Below, piece by piece: positions 30,099 through 41,155 of a DNA stretch of 64,000 bases (its first letter is position 1; each line of letters starts with the position of its first letter). Origin of the DNA: Zoroaster sp. YZ-2022 (Eukaryota; Echinodermata; Asteroidea; Forcipulatida; Zoroasteridae). The DNA is taken from contig CM055831.1 of the NCBI GenBank assembly GCA_029582265.1, positions 23,078,682-23,142,681 on the forward strand, read 5' to 3'. A program made the translations under genes and the position numbers. The notes beneath the pieces are model-generated. The model made no database searches and was not told the origin of the DNA. It saw nothing but the letters and a program-made list of their open reading frames with translations.

Positions 30099-30516
30099 TT
30101 AAAGGGGCCCAGTATCGCCACGATCAGAGTAGACTTTCAACAGGGCATGGAATCGATGTCCTAGTTTAAGATAAACACAGAACACAGTGACTGAAATTTA
30201 CTGGCTCATTTATGCAGCAGCAACGGTAATAATGACTTAATCATAAGTTAATCTAACGTTAAACATGGAATCAGAGTGCTTGTTTTAGAAATTAGATAAT
30301 TACTTAGTATTACTTAGTAATATGATATTCATATTAATTATTACTTAGTAATAATTAATATGAATATCATGCAGGGAATTATTTTTAGTCACCGAGTTTT
30401 ATCTAATTTCTAAAACAAGCACTCTGATTCCATGTTTAACGTTAGATTAACTTATGATTAAGTCATATTACCGTTGCTGCTGCATAAATGAGCCAGTAAA
30501 TTTCAGTCACTGTGTT
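30099..30516. mobile_element. AAAGGGGC MITE fragment with a 117-bp inverted repeat
   Basis: Arms 30181-30298 and 30400-30516 are inverted and near-identical (one 2-3 nt indel); the loop has its own palindrome ATTCATATTAATTATTACTT / AATAATTAATATGAAT. Left part matches the MITE at 40143. Confidence 0.85.
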
Positions 30517-30622
30517 AATCTTAATTATAAAGCTTACGGCCAACATCTCACTGGATGTGCATACATTCATTGCTCAAAATATTTCCAATCCTCACTTGAT
30601 TACACTTTCCTCTCCTTTTTAA

Positions 30623-30874
30623 CCCTAACACCCTAGGTATTCTGGCTAGGAACCTTCCTGAATCCTCCAAAATCCATCAGTGCACTTTTGGAAACATGCC
30701 CTTATCTTCAAAATGCACCATGCATATTCGTTGGTCTTTCATATTCAGCACTTATGGCCTGTACTTCTTGCCAGGTAGTAATTTTGTCCCATTTGAAGAG
30801 GTGAAAGTATCAGTTTCCAACAATGCTTAATTTTTCCCAAAAAGTGCCCCTTGGAGGATTTTGGATGTTTAGGG
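30623..30874. mobile_element. MITE family B, intact
   Basis: TTAA at 30619-30622 and 30875-30878; CCCTAACACCCTAGG left, GTTTAGGG right. Serves as empty-site reference for 31217-31818. Confidence 0.82.
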
Positions 30875-31216
30875 TTAAAAGTGTGTCCTCTGTCGTCTTT
30901 TAAAGGAAAATCTTTGATATTTGTTATATTTGGATAGAAAAGTGGTGGTTGTATTTTTAACCGTAACATTTTCAAAATGTAATTTTTTTAAATTAATTTA
31001 AGCCTATTTTGTTGAATAAAGCCAACTAATGATAGAAATGGGCAAATTCATCATTTTGGGACATATGAAACTTGTTCAAAGTCATGAGTCAGTGTGATGC
31101 GAAACAATCTTCAGCTCTCTGATTGGTTCAATCCGATGCTGGCTAAACAGCTGGTGAACAGCTAGCATCAATACGTGCTGCTCTGATTTTGATGCCATAT
31201 CTTTACCATCCATTAA

Positions 31217-31818
31217 CCCTAACCACCCCATATCTTGCAAAATCCTCCAAGGGGCACTTTTTGGGAAAAATTCAGCACTGTTGGAAACTGGTACTTTCAC
31301 CTCTTCAAATGGAGTGCGGCTATAAGCCAGGCACTTCGTGTATGACGTCACCAAGTGCAGGCTCATCACATGAGGCCCATTTACAAATTCTCAATTCGTC
31401 AAAAAATTACATCATTTTGTAATATTTTCACTGGTTGTCACAGCTACAATTCAATTAGCTGAAGCGCTAATTGTCGTGCCAAAATTAAACACAATCAAAA
31501 TGGAGTGGATCCCCAGCTGTTTCCAAGAGAGGAAACACAAAGGAAACTATTTTTAGCTGGGGTCCTCAACTGGGCGCTGCGCAATACCAGATCAAACACA
31601 GTGACGTCAGACACGAAGTGCCTGGCTTATAGCTGCAGCCCTTCAAATGGGGCAAAATTACTACCTGGCAAGAAGTACAGGCCATAAGTGCTGTAAATAT
31701 GAAAGATCAACGAAAATGCATAGTGCATTTTGAAGATAAGGGCATGTATCCAAAAGTGCACTGGAGGATTTTGGAGGATTCAGGAAGGTTCCTAGCCAGA
31801 ATACCTCGGGGGTTAGGG
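31217..31818. mobile_element. MITE family B interrupted by another element
   Basis: TTAA at 31213-31216 and 31819-31822; CCCTAACCACCCC left, GGGGGTTAGGG right. Split at its CTTCAAATGG by 31313-31640. Confidence 0.82.
31313..31640. mobile_element. 328-bp element with 10-bp target duplication (MULE-like?)
   Basis: CTTCAAATGG at 31303-31312 and 31641-31650. TIRs include CTATAAGCCAGGCACTTCGT then GT and TGACGTCA-type bases. Duplication length fits Mutator-like better than hAT; no coding capacity. Confidence 0.7.
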
Positions 31819-31901
31819 TTAATACACCCCCACGTGATTATGTTTTGTCCCATCAGATTGGCTAAACTGCCTTGGCCATTTATGAATATTACTAATTTTA
31901 A

Positions 31902-32356
31902 AACCCTAACACCCCTCCAAAATCCATCAACATACAGTAAAAAGGTACATGTACCCCAATTGTTGGACTTTGGAGTAGTAAATGGAAAGCATCCATGGCT
32001 TGGCTATACACAGTCCTGAATCTAACAAAAGCAGCCGGTGGAGTTTGATGGATTTGGTACACATTGGTACAGTAGCAAATTCAAAGCATCCATGGCTTGG
32101 CTACGCACAGTCCTGAATCCAACAAAAGCAGCCAGTGGAGTTTGATGGATTTGGTACGGTAGCAAATTCAAAGCATCCATGGCTTGTCTATACACAGTCC
32201 TGAATCCAACAAAAGCAGCCAGTGGAGTTTGGTGGATTTGGTACATGGGTACATGCACTATTCGCTGGGCTATACTGTGGACTGTGGAGTACTGAATCCA
32301 TCAAAATCAGGCAAAACCAGGAGAAGGATTTTGGAGGATTTGGGGTTGTTAGGGTT
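31902..32356. mobile_element. MITE family D (TTAA type) with about 90-bp internal tandem repeats
   Basis: TTAA at 31898-31901 and 32357-32360; AACCCTAACACCCC left, GTTGTTAGGGTT right. Three copies of CAGTCCTGAATCCAACAAAA..GTGGAGTTTGATGGATTTGG. Ends 21 bp before the TMEM244-like ATG. Confidence 0.78.
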
Positions 32357-32381
32357 TTAATGAACTATTTTGTCTCATTGT

Positions 32382-32476
32382 ATGATGAAGGGAGTAATTT
32401 TCTGGTTGTTTGTGAGTCTACTGTCATTCTACTCTGTGTTCTACATTACAGCGAGCCTTGTACATGGAATTTTCAA
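32382..32476 (+). CDS. TMEM244: TMEM244-like exon 1
   Basis: 95 nt ending phase 2, donor GTAAGT. MMKGVIFWLFVSLLSFYSVF is the first TM segment. In-frame TGA lies at 32361-32363. ATG at 32385 is equally possible. An acceptor-like ATGAAG ending at 32390 leaves open an upstream coding exon. A TTAA-MITE ends only 21 bp before the ATG. Confidence 0.75.
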
Positions 32477-35400
32477 GTAAGTCAAAGATGAAGTAGGAAA
32501 GAATGTCAAACCCAACTGCCACTTGTGCACAATGTAACCCTCATACATATGGAGGCCATTCCCAACCACTAAATTCTGTTCTTTAGCAACCTTCAGTACA
32601 TACATGTACAAGCCTGCTGTCCTTTCCAAGTAATCTTACAAAATCAACAGTGTGCCACCCAAGGCCACTGTAAATGTTTGAACATATTAGTATGGCCTGC
32701 AATGTATCAATGGGAGACCACCTTACCCTGCAATCTCAGTGGTGTGACAGTGCACAGAAGGGTAACCATAGGAGGCCACTGGCAACAGCTAATGGCTTGG
32801 AGTGGCCTGAATGGGTTCTTTCAAAAATTGCACTGATTGTAGGAGGGTTAAGCATGTATTTTTAGCAGACGACAAAATGGCCAACATCTCATTGGATGTG
32901 CATACATTCATTGCTCAAAATCTCCAAAAATATTGTTTCTAATCCTCATTTGACAACACTTTTCTCTCCTTAACCCTAACTCCCTAGCCTTAATTACCAG
33001 GTACCTTCCTCAATCCTGCATAATCCTCTGAAATGTGTTTGTGCATGAAACTCACTGCCTCAATCCTTCATAATCCTCCAACTTGAGTTTATGCATGAAG
33101 CTCACTGCCTCAATCCTTCATAATCCTCCAACTTGAGTTTATGCTTGAAGCTCACTGCCTCAATCCTTCATAATCCTCCACTATCAAATGCACGACCATC
33201 CTCAATCCTCCATAATCATCCAATTGGTGATTTTCGAACGTGCCTCATTCCTCCAAAATCCTCCAAATCCTCTGGAGGATTATAGAGGATTTAGGAGGGT
33301 TAGGGTTAAATATGCCCTCTAAAATCATTTAAAGGAAAATCTGTAATATTTTTTTTATTTGGCGGTTGTATTCTGCATTCTATCCATGAAGTAAAGCACG
33401 TCTTCACAAGGCACTCGCATGCGCTGAATTTCTAATATGTACACACACTATCTCCAGCTGTTTGAGCAACCCATCATCCTTTAGTGATCCAGGGGGCATT
33501 CAAGTTTTTCATGTGGAATTTAGGAAAAAGTACTCTTTGCTAAATTCAAACTGAAAATTATTTAATTTTTCTAAAAATTTTAAAGAACCCCAGACAAATT
33601 ATTTCTTGGGAAGATTAACCCTCCTACTTTAGCTGAACTTTAGTAGTCAATTGCCTGTTTTGACTGTTGACCCAAATGTGCACACAGGGGCATTTTTGAC
33701 TGGATTTTACTGTCATTTTGACCACCCTGAACAATACAAGACAATGCTTTTTCCAGTCAAAAACGGTCAACTCATTTTGACCTGTAAATGTACTTACTAC
33801 ACGTAAGGTTTGACAGTGTTCGACTTTTTAAGTGCACTAGATATACCTTGGCAAGTATATCAATATTTTGACTGATCAACTTCACACCATTACAATTTAT
33901 ATAAAAATGTGATTATTTGGTTACGTTTGATTTATTAACCCTCCTACTTTTGGTACCTCTTTCATACAAGTTGATCCACCATTTGAAACCATTTGCTTTT
34001 GTGGTTTTGAATGGTGAAATAACTGTGTACAGTATTGATTCCCCCAAATGGTTTTGAATGGTAGGTCAGCTAATAAAAAACCTTGTTTGGATCTTTCCAA
34101 ATGGTAGTACAGCTAATACAAAACCTTGTTTGGATACTTCTAAGTGGTGAATCAATGGACCCTCTATGCATTTGAATGGATTTGAATGGTAGTAAAGCTT
34201 GCTACCAACACTGTTCAAATGGTATCACCATGTGTGTACAAAACCAATGGGCATTTTGGTAAGTGGAAAATTTGAATGGTTTCAAATGGTCAAACAGTAG
34301 GAGGCCTAAATTAAACAATAAAATTAAATAATTGTTTTTTATTTGTGTTCTTTCATCTTTTTGCAGGTTAAATAATTTTGATGGCACCATTCCATTCCAC
34401 TACAGTAGCTACCAAGACATTTTCACAAATTCCACAATGTGGGAGACACAACCATTCATCAGTAAGCTACTATGATTGTACACTTTTGTTTTAAGGAAAA
34501 CTATACCATAAGTAAACAAAATCTATAGTTTGCTTTATCTTGGCCAATAATCTATCATTAACCCTGACTCCCTAGGCCCCATTTGCTTACACATAACCTG
34601 AATCCTCCAAAATCCTTCAGTAGTAAAGCAAGCACATGACACACATGAGTTTCTAATCTGTGATACATGTACATGTACATGGCCAGGGACCCTCCCTGCA
34701 TACATGGAGCAATAAACAGTGTCCACTGACCCAAGCACTGACCTTGCAATCACAACAACAAACATGGATGTACATGTACCATGGAAAGGCAAGTATGCCT
34801 CATAACCTCAATCCTCCAAAATCCTTCACTTTAGCAAAGAGCATGTAGCATGTAACCTCAATCCTTCAAAATCCTTCACTTTAGCAAAGAGGATTTTGGA
34901 GGATTTGGGAAGGTTAGGGTTAATGCCATGGGGAAAAATCATAATTTGAAAGCAGATATGTAGTACTTGTACTTGTACCCATACTTTTCATGAAAAAGTA
35001 CTTGACTGCAGATACAAAACTGCTTGAAAGTAACTGGTCCATTTGGACATTCCAGTGAGCCTCATTTTGAATCCCATAGACTTGTGCATTAGAAAATCAA
35101 GATGGCCGATCAATATGTCAAAGAGTATGCTAGAATGGTCCCCTGTTTTTAACCTGCCAAGGATCAATCAACCCTCCAGGCGTACCATTTTAGGGATTTC
35201 ATTGGAGATGTGCCAAAGATGACCCTTCCAGGCTCGCGAGTTAGCTACCAACCAAGGTCAAAGTTAAATCTCCCTGAAACTTTGAGGCCAGTATCTGGTT
35301 TCTTTTGTGAGCTTCAGAGCATGACTTCAGGGGTCGATTTCATATAGCTGCTTCGCAGATAAAATTGCTTACTCGACAAATTTGCTTAGTGGATTTCTTT

Positions 35401-37092
35401 GGTTACCAGCCAAACTTTCATACAAAATGTATGCATTTTGGCTGGTAGTCTGTTTTATATTACTTAGCCAAAATATTTGCTTAGCAGAATTCTCTGCTTA
35501 GTAGCTCTATGAAATTGAACCCAGATCTTCTGGCTAAGAGTATGATTACTACAATCTTCGTTCCCTTTCAATTGATAAATATAACATAATTTAACCCTCC
35601 TACTATTGCTGCATTTTAGTGGGAAGTTGCTGGAGAGGTCAAAACCACTCAACTGCCTGTTTTGACTGTTGACCCAAATGTGCACACAGGGGCATTTTTG
35701 ACTGGTTTTTACTGTCATTTTGACCACCCTGAACAATAGCAGACAATGCTTTTTTACCAGTCAAAAACGGTTGACTCATTTTGACCTGTAAATGTACTTA
35801 CTACACGTAAGGTTTGACAGTGTTTGACTTTTACGTGCACTAGATATACCTTGGCAAGTATATCAAAATTTTGACTGATTTTGACCCTTGTTGTAGTAGT
35901 AGTAGTAGGAGGGTTAAAATAAAGATGGTGTCTTATGCCTTCCTATTTTTTACTTGAAGGTGATTTTATCACACTGGAGTGTACCTACTTTGTCTCAACG
36001 TTTGTTTTCCTTACATTCCTTCGGCAGAGGTTATGGGATTTTGCCATCACTGTAACCATTATTCATTGTGCAGTCACATGTGCAGGTAAGAAATACTTGA
36101 GATAATGAAATTTGGGGTTGGTTGTTGGCTGTGGGGGTTTATGATGAAATACAGAACTAACCCTCCTACTATACCTGCACTTTAGTGGCAAGTAGCTATT
36201 GTGGTCAAAACCAGTCAACTGCCTGTTTTGACTGTTGACCCAAATGTGCACACAGGGGCATTTTTGATTGGTTTTTACTGTCATTTTGACCACCCTGAAC
36301 AATACCAGACACTGCTTTTACCAGTCAAAAGCGGTCGACCCATTTTGACCTGTAAATGTACTTACTACACGTAAGGTTTGACAGTGTTTGACTTTTAAGT
36401 GCACTAGATATACCTTGGCAAGTATATCAACATTTTGACTGATTTTCACCATTGTAGTAGTAGAAGGATTAATGTATATCTTAATTCAAAAGAACTATAC
36501 CCACAGTCACAATTTTCCAACACTACCAATGTTGTATCTTCCGTATAAAGGAAGATACAACATTGATAAGGTTTGACAGTGTTTGACATTTTAAGTGCAC
36601 TAGATATACCTTGGCAAGTATATCAACATTTTGACTGATTTTCACCCTTGTAGTAGTAGAAGGATTAATGTATATCTTGATTCAAAAGAACTATATCCAC
36701 AGTCACAATGTTCTACCAATGTTGTATCTTCCGTATAAAGGAAGATACAACATTAATAAGGTTTGACAGTGTTTGACATTTTAAGTGCACTAGATATACC
36801 TTGGCAAGTATATCAACATTTTGACTGATTTTGACCCTTGTAGGTAGTAGGAGGGCTATTGCACATACGACCGTGCTGCATTTTTTAGATACAACCTTAC
36901 AGTGATGCGACGATTTGTTTTTGTATTCAAACAGTCAATGTTAAATTCCCTTTGGTATGGGAATGGTGGATCTGCGTCTTCGTGGGTCTTGGAATCACCA
37001 TCGCCTTCGGTCAACTCATCAACGTAATCCTGAATCTGAAGAAAATTGGATCCTTCACACCAGAGAAGAACAGAACTGGGGCAGTGTCATAA
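32382..37092 (+). CDS. TMEM244: TMEM244-like four-pass membrane protein, complete
   Basis: Coding exons 32382-32476, 34367-34461, 35960-36085 and 36935-37092 join in one frame to 157 aa plus TAA. Four hydrophobic segments at about residues 4-30, 66-84, 89-106 and 114-137; an N-S-T sequon at 53-55 in the first loop; a short basic C-tail. Identity rests on the WDFAITVTIIHCAVT block followed by VKFPLVWEWW, which aligns with WDYAISVTILHVAIT and LEFPL of vertebrate TMEM244, and on matching exon content. Vertebrate TMEM244 is about 128 aa; this one has a longer C-terminus. Molecular function of the family is unknown. No expression evidence can be read from the sequence. Confidence 0.85.
32538..32846. 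mobile_element. TTAA-type MITE, family J
   Basis: Left CCCTCATACATATGGAGGCC, right TTGTAGGAGGG before TTAA 32847-32850. Paired copy at about 43975-44279 in WASHC5 intron 1. Confidence 0.65.
32974..33305. mobile_element. TTAA-type MITE with 50-bp internal repeats
   Basis: TTAA at 32970-32973 and 33306-33309; CCCTAACTCCCTAGCC left, GAGGGTTAGGG right. CTCAATCCTTCATAATCCTC recurs three to four times at 50-bp spacing. Confidence 0.78.
33619..33885. mobile_element. MITE family C, right end lost
   Basis: TTAA 33615-33618, CCCTCCTACTTTAGC left; body TTGACCACCCTGAACAATAC; ends near TTTTGACTGATC without the GTAGGAGGG end. Confidence 0.72.
33939..34306. mobile_element. MITE family C2
   Basis: TTAA 33935-33938, CCCTCCTACTTTTGG left; right end CAGTAGGAGGCC slightly decayed. 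Inverted relative of 25011-25365. About 60 bp before TMEM244-like exon 2. Confidence 0.75.
34367..34461 (+). CDS. TMEM244: TMEM244-like exon 2
   Basis: 95 nt, phase 2 in and 1 out; acceptor TTTTTGCAG, donor GTAAGC. LNNFDGTIPFHYSSYQDIF then TNSTMWETQPFI: the extramembrane loop with the possible glycosylation site. Confidence 0.85.
34562..34919. mobile_element. MITE family A
   Basis: TTAA at 34558-34561 and 34920-34923; CCCTGACTCCCTAGG left, GGGAAGGTTAGGG right. In TMEM244-like intron 2. Confidence 0.82.
35331..35522. mobile_element. MITE family E
   Basis: Left GGGGTCGATTTCATATAGCTGC, right GCTCTATGAAATTGAACCC, inverted; internal TTGGTTACCAGCC and GGCTGGTAGTC arms. Also at 37196-37790. Confidence 0.7.
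35595..35913. mobile_element. MITE family C
   Basis: TTAA at 35591-35594 and 35914-35917; CCCTCCTACTATTGC left, GTAGTAGTAGGAGGG right. 42 bp before TMEM244-like exon 3. Confidence 0.82.
35960..36085 (+). CDS. TMEM244: TMEM244-like exon 3
   Basis: 126 nt, phase 1 in and out; acceptor CTTGAAG, donor GTAAGA. DFITLECTYFVSTFVFLTF (TM2) and RLWDFAITVTIIHCAVTCA (TM3); the most conserved family block. Confidence 0.9.
36161..36468. mobile_element. MITE family C
   Basis: CTAA then CCCTCCTACTATACC; right GTAGTAGAAGGA before TTAA 36469-36472, which continues TTAATGTATATCTT (81-bp family sequence). Confidence 0.78.
36374..36860. repeat. 190-195-bp tandem triplication of a MITE C end plus 81-bp-family fragment
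   Basis: AAGGTTTGACAGTGTTTGAC begins at about 36373, 36568 and 36758; units span the MITE end, the TTAATGTATATCTT junction and a TCTTCCGTATAAAGGAAGAT palindrome. Confidence 0.8.
36935..37092 (+). CDS. TMEM244: TMEM244-like exon 4 with stop codon
   Basis: 158 nt, phase 1 in; acceptor AAACAG. VNVKFPLVWEWWICVFVGLG begins TM4, followed by IAFGQLINVILNLKKIGSF and a hydrophilic tail ending at TAA 37090-37092. A run of nine or more G follows at about 37102. Confidence 0.9.
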
Positions 37093-37101
37093 GGAGGTGC
37101 T

Positions 37102-37200
37102 GGGGGGGGGGGGTATACTCAATGAGAAGGGGCTAAGTGTTGGCTTATTCGGAAGACTTTTGAATCCCTAGTCAGGGCTCTAGCCTGGGGTCCAATTTCA
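37102..37200. other. Probable TMEM244-like 3' UTR start
   Basis: Directly follows the stop codon; contains a G run at 37102-37112. No confident polyadenylation signal placed. Confidence 0.3.
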
Positions 37201-37790
37201 TAGAGCTGTTTAGCAGAGAATTTTGCTAAGTGATATAAAACAGACTACCACTCTACATGCATACAATTTGTATGAAAGTTTGGCTGTATAGATTGGTGAA
37301 ATTCTTGCGTCGGGAGATAAACAATTGATTTAATTTAATTTTGCCCTACACCGACGTGTGTATAGCACTGTATGCTAAGCAGGAGGTCGTGGGTTCGAAT
37401 CCCGCCCGAGTCGCCTGTGTAGTTTTTTCACAGACACTCGGAAAGCACTGACTATATAGGATTCTAGCCAGCCAATCGTCATCGGGCATGCTCGGTGGTC
37501 GAGAGGTTAAGACATCTGCACTAGTAAGCAGGAGGTCGTGGGTTCGAATCCCGCCCGAGTCGCCTGTGTAGTTTTTTCACAGACACTCGGAAAGCACTGA
37601 GCATACAGTGCTATACACACGTCGGTGTAGGGCAAGAAAGCACTGAGCATACAGTGCTATACACACGTCGGTGTTGGGCAAAATTAAATCAAAAGTTCGG
37701 CTGGTAACCAAAGAAATCCACTATTAAAGCAAAATCTTCTGGTAAGCAATTTTTATCTGCTAAGCAGCTCGATGAAATCGGCTCCTGGTG
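37196..37790. mobile_element. MITE family E interrupted by SINE-2 sequence
   Basis: Left GGGGTCCAATTTCATAGAGC, right CAGCTCGATGAAATCGGCTCC. Between them, 37275-37690 holds a partly duplicated tRNA-like SINE (GGTGGTCGAGAGGTTAAGAC, GTGGGTTCGAATCCCGCCC, twice). Confidence 0.7.
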
Positions 37791-37854
37791 GGAAAAGGGC
37801 TAAAACCTTGTAAAGTAACCCAAGGCGATTACGAGTACGAGATCTCCAATATTC

Positions 37855-38222
37855 TACGAATAAGCCTTATCGGAATTGCCGCGAGTAAAAATTTAGTCCC
37901 CTTGCATACAAGGATATGTACAAAGTCAATGGGGCAATTTTTTTTTTGGGTGACAAGTTTTTTACATTACGGAGAATTTTTCTTCGAAATTGATTAGATC
38001 ATAAACAGAAGACTTATATTATTATATCTAACCAATTTCAAAGAAATATTCTCTGTAATGTCATAATACGTAAAAAAAAAATTACAACTTATCACCAAAA
38101 AATTGCCCTCTATTGACTTTTTACATATCCTATTAACGCAAGGGTACCCATTTTTTCCAAGGTACGAGGTTGTTTTTCAAGTCAATGTGCATGCTCACGG
38201 AAATTCTGATAAGGCTTATTCT
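37855..38222. mobile_element. Foldback MITE
   Basis: Left GAATAAGCCTTATCGGAATT, right AATTCTGATAAGGCTTATTC; arms also share CATTACGGAGAATTTTTCTTCGAAATTG-type sequence in inverse around a centre near 38015. Confidence 0.75.
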
Positions 38223-38589
38223 AATAAAATAGACCAATGAGAAAAGCAATACATCTGCTGCCCTCTAGTGTCTCAAAAGTCACCCGTTGTGCATTTTGAT
38301 ATTTCAGAGTCATATTTGATATTCATTCTAGAGCTGTTATTTACATTTTTTCAACTAAAAAAAACAAAATTACAAAAGATATACTTTTCATATATTCTTG
38401 TCGAAAAATTATATGAAAAATATGTTTACAGAACTGAAGCACTTTGATAAATTGTATTATGTTCACCTTGATAAAGTTTCATATATTTTCTAAGTAGATT
38501 TTAGTATAAGACCAAAGATTGCTGAAATGTTAACTAAAAAAATGCAACATTTATATATAAGAACAAAAATAAAGTCCAATTTGCCGAAG

Positions 38590-38860
38590 ATGGCCGAAAA
38601 AAAAGAAGAAAAAGCGCGTCACCACATTTTGAAGCCGACCGATGACCAGAAACCAGAGAATTTTGTTATTTGCAAATTTTCAAGTTAACAAATTATCTAA
38701 AATGTTATCTCATGGTATGGTTGACATCAACCTGTACTGTGCCATACACATGTGTTGTGTAATACACGTAAAAAAGAATGCGCCTTGAGCACCACTTAGT
38801 TGGTGGATACGTGCGCTATATAAGTCCACACATTATTATTATTATTATGAACATATAGGA
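38590..38860. repeat. Fragments: Harbinger-like end and SINE tail
   Basis: GACCGATGACCAGAAACCAG at 38637 (3253 family); GCGCCTTGAGCACCACTTAG..TATATAAGTCCACAC(ATT)5 at 38780-38850. Confidence 0.6.
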
Positions 38861-38864
38861 AATT

Positions 38865-39455
38865 ATACCCCTGATTGGGACCTATTGGTATAAATCAGGA
38901 TAAAAGTATCTCCCAATCGGGATAGTATATTTGACATTGATCCCCGATTGGGACCTATTAGTATCCTCATTGGGAGAATAGGGTTTCAATCAGGATAAAA
39001 GTATCTCCCAATCGGGATAGTATATTTGACATTGATCCCTGATTGGGACCTATTAGTATCCTCATTGGGAGAATAGGGTTTCAATCAGGATAAAAGCATC
39101 TTCCAATCGGGATAGTATATTTGACATTTGATCCCTGATTGGGACCTATTAGTATCCTCATTGGGAGAATAGGGTTTCAATCAGGATAAAAGCATCTTCC
39201 AATCGGGATAGTATATTTGACATTGATCCCTGATTGGGACCTATTAGTATCCTCATTGGGAGAATAGGGTTTCAATCAGGATAAATGAATCTTCCAATCG
39301 GGATAGTATATTTGACATTTGATCCCTGATTGGGACCTATTAGTATCCTCATTGGGAGAATAGGGTTTCAATCAGGATAAAAATATCTCCCAATCAGAAT
39401 AGTATATTTGACATTGATCCCTGATTGGGAACTATTAGTATCCTTTTTTGGTAGA
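38865..39455. repeat. 95-bp minisatellite, about 6 copies
   Basis: Unit CCCTGATTGGGACCTATTAG, TATCCTCATTGGGAGAATAG, GGTTTCAATCAGGATAAAAG, CAATCGGGATAGTATATTTG. TTGGGA/TCCCAA words make it locally self-complementary. Confidence 0.92.
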
Positions 39456-39631
39456 ATTGTACTGTGCCATTTCCGAACAAATCTCAGTTTTAACTCATTA
39501 AATATAGCTGCAAATCCCAACAATTCATTTTAAATATAACCACTTAGTACCTCTGAAAGGTCTGTAAATCAACTCGATATAAACATGTACAATTTGTTTT
39601 ATTTTATTTATAAAATGAGTAACTTGTATCT

Positions 39632-39891
39632 ATACTATACAATTTAGGGAACACCGGAATAATCTCAGTTAAAGCAAGATCATTTATTTCAGATAAACAC
39701 AATGTTTCACAGAATTGATGAGAAACAACTGCACAATGAAACAGATGATAAAGGATGCATGTAGTGATTACACATTTCATGACATGACTACTGAAAGAGA
39801 GAGGGGGTTGCAAATGAAAATCCCGGTTCATGGAACATTTCAAACCTATTTGATGTTAAAAATCTGGTGTTCCCTAAATTGTTTTGAGTAG
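39632..39891. mobile_element. mariner-like MITE (family M), uninterrupted copy
   Basis: Left TACAATTTAGGGAACACCGG, right TGGTGTTCCCTAAATTGTTT then TGAGTAGTA. Inverted relative of 57257-58351; its AACATCAAATAGGTTTGAAA is the empty target of the inner element there. Confidence 0.78.
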
Positions 39892-40145
39892 TATATAATG
39901 AACAACAATGAGTATAATATTGCAGGTGTCATTGTCACCCTAGGGTTTTCCTGAGTGAATTACAGTGAATCACAGTGTGTGTTTAAATACTTTGTTCTCT
40001 TTGAAACAATTCCTTTCTATTTATTTTTATCATTTTGTTAGTAAATAAAATATTGCAATTAATAAAATCTCACTGAAGTCTCCTTTAATTTGTCTAAATA
40101 TGATCAAAATGTGAAGACACCATAGAATAAACCTTGAGATTTTAA

Positions 40146-40362
40146 AGGGACAATGTCATGATCAACAGGGCATGGAATCGGAGTGCTAGTTTTAGATTAA
40201 ATCAACAACTGAAAATACTACACATGATAAGGTCATATTAGCGTTGCTGCTGTATATAAATGAGCCAGTAATTTTCAGTCGCTGTTTATCTTAAACTAAG
40301 ACACTGATTCCATGCCCTGTTGAAAGTCTGCTCTGATCGTGACGATACTGTCCCTTTAACAA
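40146..40362. mobile_element. MITE with TTAAAGGGACA termini
   Basis: TTAAAGGGACAATGTCATGA left, ACGATACTGTCCCTTTAA right; inner arms CAACAGGGCATGGAATC inverted. Relative of 30099-30516. Confidence 0.75.
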
Positions 40363-40375
40363 ACTGAACTTATGT

Positions 40376-40480
40376 ACCTCCAGTTCTTTTCAGAACTAAT
40401 TACTACTCAATTGAGATTCCACATGGTGTCACCGCAATTAGTCTTACTTATCATCCTCACCATGCAAAGCTACAAGTTTT
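40376..40480. repeat. Fragment of the 1450-1870 dispersed repeat
   Basis: GTACCTCCAGTTCTTTTCAG..CATGGTGTCACCGCAATTAG, inverted relative to the first copy. Confidence 0.6.
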
Positions 40481-40904
40481 ACCTGAACTTATGATAGATA
40501 AAAACTATTATCTATGAACACTATTGTAATAACACAGGTAGGCTTTCACATATGTACAATTCCTTGGATGAAAAGATTCATTGTTTGAAACTTTAAAAAG
40601 ATTAATATATAATATCCTTTTGGAAATGAAATACTGTGAAAATAAATATTTCACATAATTGTCAGAAGCTTGGTTTAGCAGTAAATAAATGCCTAACTAA
40701 TTTATGACAGGACACACCCAAAATTTATGCCTAGCCTAAAAGTCTGCTTCTCAATTGTTATGATCATTTTAATATTTTAATTAATTTCCTTTCCTTCATT
40801 CAAGTGAAATAGAAATGTTCTGATGATTATTTTGATCAATTATTTTGATAAATTTTACATTTTAATTCATTTCCTTTCCTTCACTATTACCTTTCATAGT
40901 AACA

Positions 40905-40960
40905 ATTCTATTTTATTATTATTATTTAATAATAAATAATAATAATAAAATAGAAATGTT
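40905..40960. repeat. AT-rich perfect palindrome
   Basis: TTCTATTTTATTATTATTAT..ATAATAATAATAAAATAGAA forms a hairpin of more than 20 bp. Confidence 0.8.
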
Positions 40961-41028
40961 ACGATGAAAACAAAAACTGCCGGTAAAATGAAGGGAATAG
41001 GGTAATGTTTAATGGGGCATGCAAGCAA

Positions 41029-41155
<127 letters not shown>

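Noticed and set aside
32222..32491. 89-codon frame over TMEM244-like exon 1
   Set aside because: Wrong frame: the homologous reading is one base offset and starts at 32382.
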